This document shows positions 45,606 to 56,600 of a stretch of 64,000 nt of DNA, one piece after another (positions within the stretch are counted from its first letter, which is position 1; every line of letters begins with the position of its first letter). The notes under the pieces were generated by a model. It searched no databases. It had not been told where the DNA came from and saw only the letters and a program-made list of their open reading frames with translations. The translations under genes and the position numbers were made by a program. The DNA is from Pezicula radicicola (lineage: Eukaryota; Ascomycota; Leotiomycetes; Helotiales; Dermateaceae), in contig PDUO01000102.1 of the NCBI GenBank assembly GCA_003008705.1, positions 42,976 through 106,975 of the forward strand, read 5' to 3'.

Positions 45606-46444
45606 ATGAAAAAAGACATCCCAAGAAGCTAGCAAGACCTGAAGAGAATCACTCTCGAGCTGTAGCCACCCCTCGTACCCTCTGTAGTTGTGTTGGGTTC
45701 CGATCTTGTGGATAGAGGGGGCAACGACCCAGCAATCATCTATAAATCCGTGAATATCAAAGACACCGCCTCTAATATTGCCACCCTGGCATTCCCCAAC
45801 TCCGGCCAGGTGGAACCTCCATCCCTGTGTAATAACCCATTTGCACTACCAACTAACACACCTAGATGTACGTCTACATCAAATATATTTACATCCACAA
45901 AGATATCTCTAACGAGTTCCGGAACACTCTAGTTGAATTCACTAAGACTATCAAGATCAGGGAAGGTTTCCAAGATGGTACATTCCTTGGACCTACCCAA
46001 AACTCTGTACAATGCAGCCGTGTACACGATTTCTTCGACGATATTGAGAAGAATAACATGAAAATTGCTGTCGGTGGCAAGGTATCGGAACCCGAAGGTC
46101 ACTTTATCAATCCCACTATCATTGATAATCCCAATGACGACTCGAAGATTGTAGTTGAGGAGCCTTTCGGTATGTTAACCCAATTTAAGATGCGAGTACA
46201 TCCTAACGAAGATGAAGGGCCTGTCGTCCCCATCCTCTCCTGGTCGGACGAAGATGAGGTTATCGATCGTGCAAATAACACCAAAATGGGACTTGGTGCT
46301 TCTGTTTGGTCCGTGGATTTGGATGAAGCTACTCGTATTTCCAAGAAGCTCCAGGCTGGCAATGCTTGGGTGAATACACACTTCGGGGAAATTAAAATAA
46401 CTCAGCCACTCCACAGTGCCCTGTACTCTCAAATCGTGGTCTAG
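45606..46444 (+). pseudogene. Aldehyde dehydrogenase fragment, catalytic Cys replaced
   Basis: The fragment starts inside the enzyme with DLKRITLEL, an intron of about 58 bp, then GGNDPAI (the catalytic-Glu block) and TLAFPNSGQ. After another intron it reads MYVYIKYIYIHKDISNEF, where relatives have the catalytic cysteine in a CxCIKR pattern; both cysteines read Tyr (TGC to TAC). It continues FLGPTQNSVQ, GHFINPTIIDNP, VVEEPFG, a 51 bp intron, PVVPILSWSDEDEVI and ASVWSVDLDEATRI. The N-terminal two fifths and the C-terminus after WVNTHF are missing. It would have oxidised an aldehyde with NAD(P). Confidence 0.8.
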
Positions 46445-47138
46445 TGCCTGACCGCAACATCGGGATGGGTAATTGTCCGAATAAGATTAAATATCAGAAG
46501 CCGCTCGCCTTTACGGCCGTAACAATCAAGCCGTTGATCATTCGCATCCGCGTCCGCATTCGCTTGCACTAGACGGGGCGCCACGACAAATCGTACATCC
46601 AAGTTGAGTCATCATAGAGCAATGGCTCCGAGGCTTGCAAAAGCTAGTAGAGCTGTCCTATTATGAGACTTGAAAAAGGTTGGAATCAAGCACATCAGTC
46701 ACTAATAAGGTTACTGGGCACATAGATCAACTGCCTGGGTACTGTACATCCAGCATTAATATGTTAACAAACATGATCGACTCATTGCCAAGGACACGAC
46801 ATGGCGGTGTCTGTGACCACGGGAACCAGCATCAAATGCACTTCTAAAATCGGGAGAAGCTGCAAAAGGGTGTTGTATTATCAATTTAGGAAGACCGTCT
46901 GCCGACTGGAATCAAGGGCCCCGATGCAACCTGTTAAACGACCCCGCATATCTGAGTTCCGAGGTCGAGACGGGGATTCAAAGACAGAAGTGTATTGGAT
47001 ATATAATACTGTATATATACCACCTAACCTGACTCTTTTACTGCCTCGAACCTCAAAAGTCTCATTCCTCGAACAGTTGGTTTTCCTCGCAATCCAAGCT
47101 CGAATCCATCGACTCGCAACCTATATATCAGTACCAAA
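46445..47138. other. Intergenic region, no gene seen
   Basis: A 694 bp gap before the DUF4188 gene. An open frame at 46801-47193 overlaps the next gene in another frame and has no motif. Confidence 0.5.
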
Positions 47139-48123
47139 ATGGACGCTCAAAATCAAAAGCCTGAATCTGAAATGGTCAGTGGGCGTGCTGTGACGAAAGC
47201 AGCCGTCGTACGTGATCAATTCACTATTACAACGTGGCTTCTCCTCGGTGCCGCAGTACAAGCCGTACTTGCCCTGCTCCCAATCAAGCCTCTATACGCC
47301 ATGGTACCAGCCGTTAGTATCCTTCTTTGGCGATCCTTTCAAAATGTTTTGATGACTTACGGGCTTCTGGAAAATACCTATATGAAAGGTGTTTTTGCCG
47401 GGAAATTTACAGCATTGCCCCCCTCTATCGTCGACCTGCTTTCCCACCAAAGAATCAAGGCGTTTGTGTTCTTCTACTCACAAATCGTAATAATCAGTAG
47501 GTCTTTGACAGTCCTTTAAAAAGCCGCTGAAATTAAAGCACGATAAGTCCCATGGGCCTCCTCGCTCCCGGCGCTCGTGAAATCGCCGACTACTTTATCT
47601 CTATGCAATCTGATCTCGAGTCCAATGCCGCTAGTAACGGCTTCCTCGGTGTCTCCGTCTGGCTAAATGCCACCTCCCGGTCCACGCGGTCTGAAATACT
47701 TAACACATTCTACTTCCGTTCTGACTCCGATCTGCATGCCTTTGCACACTCCCAAAGTTCATCGCGATGGCTGGGACTGGTGGAATCGGGAGATCAAGAA
47801 AGGGGGATTGAGCCATTTGAGTATTACGCATGAGACTTACGACGTGCCCGCGGGAAGATGGGAAAGTATTTACGGCAATAGTCATCCTACTAGTCTTTGT
47901 ATGTTATTTAGGGGATCTGAAAGGGGATCTTTAACGCTAATCGCGCTATAGCTGCTACTACTTTCCCTTTTAAGGACAAGGAAGGAAAGACAATCTGGAG
48001 AAATCCAATTGTGGATGCTAGTAGGGGGAAGTATAGGTCTCATAAAGGGAGGATGGGGATAACGACAGGAGATGATAATGCGTTACTGTACGAGAATGTT
48101 GATCCTTATGCATCAGAGATCTG
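47139..48123 (+). pseudogene. DUF4188-family protein (putative monooxygenase), frameshifted
   Basis: ATG 47139 gives MDAQNQKPESEMVSGRA and a membrane segment (WLLLGAAVQAVLALLPIKPL). After GVFAGKFTALPPSI and FVFFYSQI an intron or break is followed by PMGLLAPGAREIADYF and LGVSVWLNATS. Near 47753 the frame changes: LHAFAHS is continued as VHRDGWDWWNREIKKGGLSH, ITHETYDVPAGRWESIYGNS. After an intron (donor GTATGT near 47895) come FPFKDKEGKTIWRNPIVDAS, RSHKGRMGI and a TGA at 48121-48123. The family is described as a domain of unknown function with heme-monooxygenase-like relatives. Exon borders near 47485-47550 do not join in frame, which may be a second lesion. Confidence 0.7.
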
Positions 48124-48222
48124 ATTACAGGAGGAGAACGTCAAAGTTTTCAGACCAAAACAAAACATTATGGGTCTATACACCAGGATGTTTTCCGTAT
48201 CGTATATAAGAATTGACTGCAT

Positions 48223-49212
48223 CTATTCCATGACTATCACACTTCTGAATCTAGCATCTCCGCTCAACATGTGATCGAAAGCCTTTTGCGCATCCGTAAG
48301 AGGGAACGCCTCGACCATACATCTGATGTTATGCAACTTTGTGAAAGCAATAGCCTCCTTACTATCTAACGCATGGTTACTAGAGAACCCACTCACGGAA
48401 ATGGCCTTAGGGTTCGGTGCCGTGCACACAATGAGTGAAGCATCGCCTATATCCATTAATTTCTTAGAGGCGTCAACCTTTGAAATGTTGATGTAATCAT
48501 GCGCTCCGAGCCTTTGTGCGAATTCGCGCTTCTCGTCTCCTAAGCTGAGAGCAGCGACTCGGTAACCCATCTTATTCGCGTATTACACAGCCAAATGCCC
48601 CAATCCTCTAAGACCTTGGACTGCAACGAGATCACCGGGTGAGACCTGGAGCTTTCTGATAGAGTTGAAGACAGTGACATCAGCACAGAGAGAGAATCGG
48701 TGCGTATTCAACAGGGTTGACGTCTATTGGGACCTTAACGACAGCTTCTGATCTTAGGAGAACATACTCCGTGTATCCTCCATCCTTGGTAACACCCTTG
48801 ACCGCTGCATTCTGGCACATTTGGAACTGGCCGCGTTGACGTTGTTTGCAGAGAGAATCGTGGCTACCATGCCATGCGCCTCCGGCTCTGTTTCCGACCT
48901 TCCACTTCTTCTCTCCATCGCCAACAGCGGCTACTGAGCCTATGATCTCATGACAATTTAGGAGTCAGTAATTCACCAATATCAAAGGGAAGTGCTATAC
49001 ACACCCTGTAATGATGGGGAAGCTGTTTCCAAATGCTCCGCTCTAAACGGCTGCATCATAGTAGCAAACTCCCGAGGCGATGAAATCTCGCCAGGGTTAG
49101 GAGCCTTAAGGGGTATGTCCTTGATTACGAGAGGCGCGTTATACAAGATCGATAGGAGTTTGAAACTACGTGATGAGGAGCTTATTCTTGAAATTGTAGA
49201 TACTACTGATGA
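48223..49212 (-). pseudogene. Zinc-dependent alcohol dehydrogenase (MDR family), stops and a 4 bp shift
   Basis: On the minus strand from about 49200: LYNAPLVIKDIPLKAPNPGEI, a damaged segment with SGAFGNSFPIITG, then HEIIGSVAAVGDGEKKWKVG. The structural-zinc loop GAWHGSHDSLCKQRQRGQFQMC follows, in which one expected Cys reads Arg. It continues VTKDGGYTEYVLLRSEAVV, VTVFNSIRKLQVSPGD, GLRGLGHLAV-stop-YANKMGYRVAAL (TAA at a Gln codon) and ends FRSVIVME at 48223. An extra CTCT near 48690 shifts frame before VTVFNS. It would have interconverted alcohols and aldehydes. It stands tail-to-tail with the DUF4188 gene. Confidence 0.8.
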
Positions 49213-49349
49213 TTGCTATGATTAAGGGCTCGCAAGGAGATCTAAGAGGCTGCCGACCTCACTGGTTCCTCCATGTCCTATTAACTGCTGAGATCCGCCC
49301 ATTCACTCATCGGTACATTGGTAGGAGTTCGCCCCTCCCTCTGTAAACG

Positions 49350-50494
49350 GTGCAATGGTTGCGCCATGGTTTAGTATCTAACAGCAGCGCAAAGTACCTA
49401 GTCCAACTACCCTTTTCCTTGGAGGTGTGCCGAAACATTGGCGCCCGCGTGGTCAACCTATCTTCCGGCAAGTCTTTTGGAGAGGGTGTTACAATCAAGG
49501 ACATACCTGTTCCGACCATATCCAGTCAAAAGATTCTCGTCAAAGTCCACGCCGTGGCTCTCAACCCAACTGATTTCAAGCACATTGACTTCATCTCCCC
49601 GCGAAACTGTATTATCGGCTGCAACTACGCCGGTGAGGTTGCTAGTGTTGAAAAACAAGCACCAGGAGGATGGAAAGTTGGTGATCGTGTTGCTAGCGTT
49701 GTTCACGGCGGCTTATACCATGGCCACGGCTCGTTTGCCGAGTATTTGAAAATTGACGGTGATCTGGCGTGGAAGATACCAGATGGGATACGCGATGAGG
49801 ATGGGGTAACATATGGCGTGTCTGAAGTTACTGCGGCTCTTCCACTCAACGTCCATCTGGGCATGCCCTGGGTCGTCGATGAAAAGAAGGAGAGCCTCAA
49901 TGAGACTTCAGAGCATCCCATCGTGCTTATCTATGCTGCATCTGCCTGCGCAGGTCTCTTCGCCATACAGCCCGCAAAGAAAGCCGAATGTAAGTTGTCG
50001 CCACGGCTTTACCGCATTTATTTGATCTCGTCCAGCGCTATGGGGCCGATAAAGTCTTCGACGATCGGTTATCATCCGCAATACAAGACATCGTTACGGC
50101 CTTCCCTAACATCACCTGTGCTGTGGACTGCTTCTCCGAGGGAAGCTCTACCAACTTTGTGCCCAGGTGCTGAAGGAAAAGGGGCGGGAAGGTCGTGACT
50201 CTGCTTGACCGAGGAAAATCAAACACTCCCGGTGTTGAGTATAATTCAATCCTCCTCTACACGGTGTTTGGCCAGCCTTTTGCCTAGCTACCCCCGATTG
50301 GCCTCAAGTTCTCGGCTCGGCCATCAGACTGTAAGGCTCTTGTCCGTTTTTACGCAAGCTTGCCAAGTCTTACAACCGAGTTGAGACCGCCCCCTATCTG
50401 TGTGATAGAAGACGGATTCAGCGGAGCCCTCATGGGACTGGATGAGCTTCAACAAGGAAAAGTGTCAGGTAGCAAATTAGTAGCGAAGTTTTGA
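49350..50494 (+). pseudogene. MDR-family zinc-binding-type oxidoreductase / trans-enoyl-reductase-like
   Basis: Blocks GEGVTIKDIPVPTISSQKIL, VHAVALNPTDFKHIDFIS, IGCNYAGEVASVEK, GWKVGDRVASVVHG, GSFAEYLKIDGDLAW and IVLIYAASACAGLFAIQ form the catalytic and start of the nucleotide-binding domain of quinone-oxidoreductase-type enzymes such as the enoyl reductases that assist polyketide synthases. Near 49985 the frame changes; the rest reads DLVQRYGADKVFD, FPNITCAVDCFSEGS, GGKVVTLLDRGKSN, FSARPSDCKALVRFYASL and GKVSGSKLVAKF (TGA 50492-50494) with further stops. The start is uncertain; the family-like frame is clear only from about 49420. No polyketide synthase is nearby. Confidence 0.72.
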
Positions 50495-51463
50495 GTGCGA
50501 TACTTGACTTTAGACGTCCCTTTGCTTCAACATGTCCTGTTCTCCCCTATCTAGCGAGCAGCATCAGCTGGGACGAAGTTTTGGCTAAGCGATGCCTGGG
50601 TATAATTGATGGAATTAAGATATAGGCCTCTATTTGATATGACTAGGATAATATATATCATTATTATTATTAGCAGCAGCAGCAGTAGTAGTAGCAATCC
50701 TTTTTACATGCTGTGTGAGTTATAGACTACAGTACGTGTCCTAGTTGTACAAAGGAAATTTGAATGAGAGTTCCTCTTTTAGAGGGGACCGGAGTGGCGT
50801 GATACTTCATGGTACAATTGTTTTGGGTGATAGCCAACTTAGTAAGCCACCTTGAAAACATAGCTAGCAAAAAAAAGGGCGACGATGGTGACCTGAAGTG
50901 GCTAAAGAAGGGGTCTGTGAGCGAGGATAAGATTACTGCAATCAGTAAGATATCTTCCGTTAGATATATAACGAGAGCAGCTCTAACGGGATATATAGGT
51001 CCACTGCGGCTTTTAAAACAAATCAATAACCCGCCAGTTGCATAGTGATGGGAGACGCTAACGATGTCTTTGACTTTTCACAGCCTGTGGCAGCATGGTC
51101 ATCAAGAAAGCAACACTGAGGAACCGAACGTTGTGCAGAGTTGTAGCATCTCGACTAGGACCGTCTTCTAAAAAGGCTGCCAGGGTTCTTAGGTCGCTGA
51201 ACTCGAGCTTGACCAGAGCAGTCGCTCCGATTCTCATGGAAGTTGAGTAAGGGTGGTCGAGGTAGATTGAACGAAAAGTCTGCGATACTGATGCTATCGG
51301 GTAGACCGATAGCCTGCGGCACATTTCAGCTACCTGAGAAGCGATGATGGTGTAGTTCAGGCAAGACTGCTCAACTACACCAGAAATATGATTTCGAGGA
51401 TCTAGCAGACTGATGTCCCTATATAAATCTTGTCGAGATTTAATATATCCACCTCTTTAAGTT
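50495..51463. repeat. Intergenic region with compound trinucleotide repeat at 50657-50697
   Basis: A run of ATT, then AGC, then AGT/AGTAG triplets occupies about 50657-50697. The rest of this 969 bp contains open frames on both strands (for example 51058-51324 minus) that I cannot assign. Confidence 0.6.
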
Positions 51464-52663
51464 GTGATCGGTTTTACCTTCCCCATAGCCAGCTCTTCAA
51501 AATTGAGAGGTTTTGATTTTCTTGCCGTGTACGTCTTACCCAAGGTAGCAATTGGTAAGTGTGAGCCATGGATGGTCAAATCAATCATGCTAATGACTAT
51601 AGGGTATTTCTTTGGTCTTCACCTCTTCGGTGTCATTTACTTAGTTCCCTAGATTCATACTACAAATTCAAAGTATCAGGAGTATCTCGCCTCACAGGGT
51701 CAACAATCTCGGATTTACCCTCACACCCGACAGCATGATCACCTTCCGGGACGCAACCTGGCCTATGCTAGTTATGTCCTTTCTCGCCTTCGCCGGCAAC
51801 ACATTTTACCCCTGCTTTCTATGCCTCCTTATCTAGATCATCTCGCTTAACTTTATCGATGTCCTCCTCATCATTGTGCTCGACCTTAACAATCCCGAAG
51901 TCAGCGCCCTTCCAATTAGCCCGCACATCCTCGCCGCCATCCTCCAGGCCGCATCATCCCGGCACACAGGCACATCCATTTTCAACCTCGCCAACGTGAA
52001 CCCCGCAGTCCAGTTCAGCCTCCTAGTCATGATGTACATCTCCGTCTACCCAATAGCCATTAGCATTCGCATGAGCAACAGCTACGAAGAACAGGCGGTA
52101 GGTGTGTACGGTACTGGAGAGAACCTCAATGAGCTGGGCCGCAGCAAGTCGTATATGATCATGCATATGCGAAACTAACTAGGCTTTGACCTATGGTATA
52201 TTTTCCTGGGCGTCTTTTGCATCTGCTGTGCGGAAAGCAAGCGCATCATTGACATAAATTAAGTCCACTCTATGTTTTACCTTGATCCGTTATCTTCTGA
52301 GACTTTTGTTCTAACATTCCAGACAGGCGTTTTCCGTCTTCTCAATCTTCTTCGAAGTCGTTTCCGTGTACGGCAACGTTGGCCTTTCGCTCGGATACCC
52401 TACCAACCTAACCTCGTTATGTAGCCACTTTACCACATTCAGCAAACTCGTCATCTGCGCCATGGTGATTCGCAGGAGACATATGGGTGTGCCGTATACG
52501 CTCGATCGCGCCATTACGCTTCCTACGATCGACTTGTTAATCAGGATCCGGAGGACGAATATACGGACGCGAATGATATTGGGTCAAAGAAGCGAAGCTT
52601 GAGGACGCCGCATTGAAGGACCGGGAAAAATCACCAAGTCTTACTCGCAGTGAGATGCGGCGC
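51464..52663 (+). pseudogene. TRK-type potassium transporter fragment, C-terminal half, several TGG-to-TAG-type stops
   Basis: The fragment begins within the protein: LRGFDFLAVYVLPKVAIG, TIGYFFGLHLFGVIYLVP-stop-IH. After a frame change it reads NNLGFTLTPDSMITF, LAFAGNTFYPCFLCLLI-stop-II, ILQAASSRHTGTSIFNLA and MMYISVYPIAISIRMSNSYEE. It continues LGFDLWYIFLGVFCICCAE, an intron near 52262-52322, and FSVFSIFFEVVSVYGNVGLSLGYPTN with VICAMVIRRRHMGVPYTLDR. These are the pore and selectivity segments of fungal Trk K+ uptake systems. TAGs at 51650-51652 and 51834-51836 both stand where relatives have Trp. The N-terminal half is absent. Confidence 0.8.
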
Positions 52664-53579
52664 TATCCGGAAGCGCTATAGGTTTCGTCCACGCGTTAGA
52701 TAAAGTAACCAAAAGTACTACTTGGTGGCATGTACCTCAAAATGGCCCTTAGATGGGTGCCGAATAGGGGAAATAGGTAATTCGGCACAAAGGGCATTCG
52801 TACCGCACAATTAGAAACCAAGAAATCAAACAAGAAGCGTAGAAAGCATCCTTACAAGCTCGCAGGGCCAGCACATTATCATCATCACTCTTCTGATTTG
52901 TCTTCCCGGGGGAGAGGAGATACTGATCATTGCGTATTATCCAATGCGAAGTTTCTCGAAGACTTTCCCCCCCCCCTTTTTTTTTCTCGAATAGAAAGTG
53001 GTGCGAGCGGGTTTAGCCAGACAGCGCCTGTCCAATGTTAGCATCTGCTGGATGAATCCTTAATGTTGGCCCAAGATTTACGTAATAATTGAAGGGATGT
53101 ATTGAGACTAACCAAACCGTACAATTCCTTAATTCATAGATTGCGTCAAATCACACACGACAGTGGCTTCGTGCCTCTGTCTTTTTAGAGCAGCCGATTT
53201 TCTGTGATGCCTAAAGTACAGAACAAGTTGGTATTATTCTATGTGAGCGTTGATTGATATTGGCTGAAATTTAGAATAGCATGATGGCATTTAGAAAAGG
53301 GCTGACTCATGTGTCTGCTTAGTGTAAGTCATTGTGACCTTCACTCCTCCCATCTCTTGGCACATCGTGCACAGCCATTCAAAAAGGAATATTTCATAGC
53401 AAATGGCTCACACCTTTCTGGAAGGTTCTCGCCCTACGACATTGTCTGTGCCCTCAAATTCCTTTACGATCGAGGTGCATTTCGCTTGGCTCTGGTCTCT
53501 ATTCGTTTTACATAACGTGTTTCACAAGCTATGAAAGATTAATTTAAATAGTAGGACTAGATAGGCAAGACGATGAAAA
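52664..53579. other. Intergenic region with a C10/T10 tract
   Basis: A C-run directly followed by a T-run lies at about 52967-52985. No gene is supported in these 916 bp. Confidence 0.5.
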
Positions 53580-54000
53580 GGAGACACTACTAGGGCCAGT
53601 CCACTGCTTGGCAAATGTACATGCGGGTGCTAGTAGGAAGGGAGGAGGCACTGGGAGCGGAGCAAACGTCCACACTCAACACAGCTAACAGCCTTGGCAG
53701 CCTCTATATGGACGGCGAAAAAGCTAGACGAGGCAGAGAAGATGTATATACGGGCGGTAGAAGGGTATAAAAGCACTTCGCCCTGATAACCTTTCCTTTC
53801 CACGTTCATCCTAGCATTAATTGCAATGTGAGCCCTTGCTTCCCTCTTTGACCGCCAGAACCGAGTAAAAGATGCTGCGACCTAGTAATTATAAGCGCTC
53901 TCGGGATATCAAAAGGTATTTAGGAATGATCACCCAAACTATGGAACCTTGCACTATAGTCTTGCTGCCCTACAGTAAAATAGGAGATCATAGCTGTAAG
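53580..54000 (+). pseudogene. Tetratricopeptide-repeat fragment (kinesin-light-chain-like TPR, NLR-type protein)
   Basis: The plus strand reads MYMRVLVGREEALGAEQTST, LNTANSLGSLYM and, after a one-base frame change, KKLDEAEKMYIRAVEGYK. This matches the 42-residue TPR units (EEMYxRALxGxEKALGxEHxxTLxTVNNLGxLY) found at the C-terminus of many fungal NACHT/NLR proteins. Only about two repeats remain, then decayed sequence. No NACHT domain is present. Confidence 0.6.
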
Positions 54001-54439
54001 CGAAGGGGGATAAACCTATACGAATAATTACAAGTCAAATTGCAGCAATGCTGGTGGCCTATGAGGTAAGCACAAGCCCACCAAATGAATATCATACAAG
54101 CCGCTAAGTACGCACCAAGAAGCAAAGTACCCAACCCCACTGTTGGCATTTCCACCACAATATCAACTGGTAACGCGCGCTGCGCACGCCGAGGCCCTGA
54201 AACGATGCAGGGCATACGATGTGCAGCAGGACAGCCCCAATCTGCTCTATGAGTATTACTATGATGCAGGGACGGCAATGTTCGATGGAGGTACCAAGGA
54301 ACAGCTATTTTGAGACCTTTGTATTATATGGACTTGATGCAGTCTGCCACTTTCTTTCTATGACTTGCCTCTCCTGCCGGTATGTATCTGTACTGTACTG
54401 TGCCGAGCATCCGTAGAGTACTTCGGGAGGATCATTACT
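54001..54439. other. Undefined stretch
   Basis: Between the TPR fragment and a LINE fragment, 439 bp hold only short frames without motif. The 54230-54300 segment may be a further piece of repeat protein, but I cannot support it. Confidence 0.35.
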
Positions 54440-54940
54440 TGATACACTTTCCTTAAGTTAAGTAAGCTCATTCCCTACGTCGAACTAGTTACTTGGGATA
54501 GTATTTAAGGCTATTGTATGCTTTGACTCGTAAGGACTCTAGGTGGCCGTTCTATAGCAAGCTAGTATCTAGGGTGAACCCCAAATACTTGGCCTGCGGC
54601 GTCGGTTTAATCGTCCTCCCTTTACCTAACCCTAGTTCTTGATTGAGGTCAAATTCCTTTGGTTCTTTGTGAGGTGTAAGAGCGTGTACTTGCTTGGTGC
54701 GAACACCGAGGTGCGCTTCATTACCTAGGCCTTATATTTGGCGTGGACATGTTTGAGCTTTCCGTAGTTTTCTTCCGTTGTTCGGCTAGACACGAGGACA
54801 GCTACGTTATCAATGTATCCCCAACGGCGATGGAACTGTACGATATCTGATGGGACCAAAAGGCATTGTCCACGGCGACCGATTTCACATAGCCAGACGC
54901 ACGTGAATCTTGTGGACCTCGTGGACACGCCACGAATGGG
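54440..54940 (-). mobile_element. LINE reverse-transcriptase fragment
   Basis: On the minus strand GYIDNVAVLVSSRTTEENYGKL is the catalytic-motif region of a Tad-like reverse transcriptase (family FVDDVNILVYSRTTEENCRKL), again with Asp to Asn in the catalytic pair. Past an internal stop it continues PKEFDLNQELGLGKGRTIKP and AKYLGFTLDTSLL, the thumb region. It is a different copy from the element at 36470-38935 and in the opposite orientation. Confidence 0.7.
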
Positions 54941-55186
54941 AGAACCGGTGGAGATTTTCCCAAATCTTAAAAAGTTGCAGGACTATACGATCAAGAATGA
55001 GAAGTACTTCCCGAAGGAGGATGCATATGCTGGCGGCTTGCTCCGGTTCTTGCTCCGAGAAACTTTTCATTCATACGCGGGGTGATATGGGCTATGCGCG
55101 ATTCAATCTAGCTAGTATTGGGACCCATAGCAATAGAGTCTATTCTGGATTCTCCTAATTACATTCCCTTCCGTGTTCCTGGTCCT
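54941..55186. other. Undefined stretch with an open frame
   Basis: On the plus strand 54930-55085 encodes GEPVEIFPNLKKLQDYTIKN and DAYAGGLLRFLLRE, which look coding but which I cannot place. Confidence 0.3.
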
Positions 55187-55610
55187 TCAATGGTGCGGTA
55201 TTTCCAAAGAGTTTTGGACGAGCATTAATCGATGCGCGTCGTACATGGCTCCCATGAAAAGAGGAAGGAGAAGAATAGCGAAAGAGGCCAGTGTGACAAC
55301 TGCAATTCCCAAGAAGCGTGGAATATTAATTCGAGGAAAGAGGCAGACTCCCAGGGGGTATGCCAACATGGCTGACGCATAACACAATGTCATCCTGCTT
55401 GAATCCCAAATCCAGAGCGAAAAAGACGCAGCTCCACATAAATCTGCCAGCCAAAATGCTCGATTTGCTGGCCCAGCACCAGTCCTAGCATAACCGTACT
55501 ATATCGGAAGTGTAAATAGTCGATCAAAATCATGCTTAGTTGCATGAGCATGCAGTAGGTGTGCAAATGAACCAGTCCATGTGTCGACTCCTTAGAGCTT
55601 GCTGAGCTTA
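55187..55610 (-). pseudogene. ALG6: ALG6-like dolichyl-P-glucose glucosyltransferase fragment
   Basis: Minus-strand pieces in different frames read SMILIDYLHFRYSTVMLGLVL, then LAGRFMWSCVFFALDLGFKQ, then MLAYPLGVCLFPRINIPRFLGI and VVTLASFAILLLPLFMGAMYD. Together they follow the middle membrane region of fungal ALG6, the ER enzyme adding the first glucose to the lipid-linked N-glycan precursor. The fragment covers perhaps a quarter of the gene, with at least two frameshifts. It is presumably a partial duplicate, since ALG6 is normally a single conserved gene elsewhere. Assignment rests on remembered motif likeness; ALG8 is the alternative. Confidence 0.55.
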
Positions 55611-56600
55611 GTTTTCAATGGCTCGGGCTATACAAAATAACTAACGCCAATTACGAAAAAGGGACTTATCATTTACATGAGTTAGATGATATTCATATTT
55701 CTGGAACTCTTTATGGAAATCGACTAAAGCCGTTTATTTAAAATAACGATACATACGAATCTAATAATGATATTAAGCATAAGTATACAACTAAGAATAG
55801 GGGCAGAGGTAGACACCAGGAAACCAATTTTCATAAGGAAGTTAAGTAATTTCCTATGCCCCTAGCCTCCCACGAGCAAGAGCATACAGAAACGTCAGAA
55901 ACTCCGGAGTCTAAATCTCAATCTACTTAGAATGGAGAGGAGGATCTTGTACCTGATGAACCCTCTGAATCTTCCAAGTTAGATACGAACACTCGGCCAA
56001 GGACAAGAAAGGTTGAGAAGGATAAGCTTGAACTGAAAAGGAAACAAGAACTTCGTTGTTATATTCCAAAGGACTCTTAATATACTGTTGTGCTTAAAAA
56101 GAAATAACTGCCGAAGCCAGAAACCTTGCAATTGTTTGCATTTTTATTGGTTGGAGATTGTGATTCTTTGTGTTGTTTGCTTTGAATTTGCTTCTTTTGG
56201 TATTATTTTAGGCTGGCTCATTTCTGTATGATATATTAGCTTGCGTTCTGGTTGTCTGTTTCTTTTGTTTATTACTTACTTTCGCCTAGTCTAATTTTCT
56301 TGTGAGACCCATTTGAATTGAGTGCTTTACAGGTAGCTCTATTGTAGTGTTATTGTATTACGGATAAGGCGTTGTTTATGAAAGTTATAAGAAGGTTTAG
56401 AGAAGAAGTAAATATATAGTTTCGAGGATTGACACAAGTCGCCACATTCACCTTATTCATAATATTCACCAAATACGCCAAATTCACCATTTTCGAATTC
56501 ACCAACTTCGGCACCTATATGGGCTGCCCACTTTTACAGTTCTTCTTTCCTTTACTTAGCAACAACATCACCCATACCCCGATACACAGCATTGCGGAAG
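55611..56600. other. AT-rich undefined stretch
   Basis: This contains a charged, low-complexity frame (near 55870-56080, rich in Glu, Ser, Lys) with stops, then AT-rich DNA. It could be the remains of the gene that follows or of a mobile element. Confidence 0.35.

Noticed and set aside
50809..51324. Open frames between the enoyl-reductase-like gene and the K+ transporter fragment
   Set aside because: Both strands show overlapping frames with no motif; one may be the end of a lost regulator, but nothing supports it.
55187..55393. Assignment of the transferase fragment to ALG8
   Set aside because: The LFPRINIPRFLGI-type block fits my memory of ALG6 better; the choice is not certain without a search.
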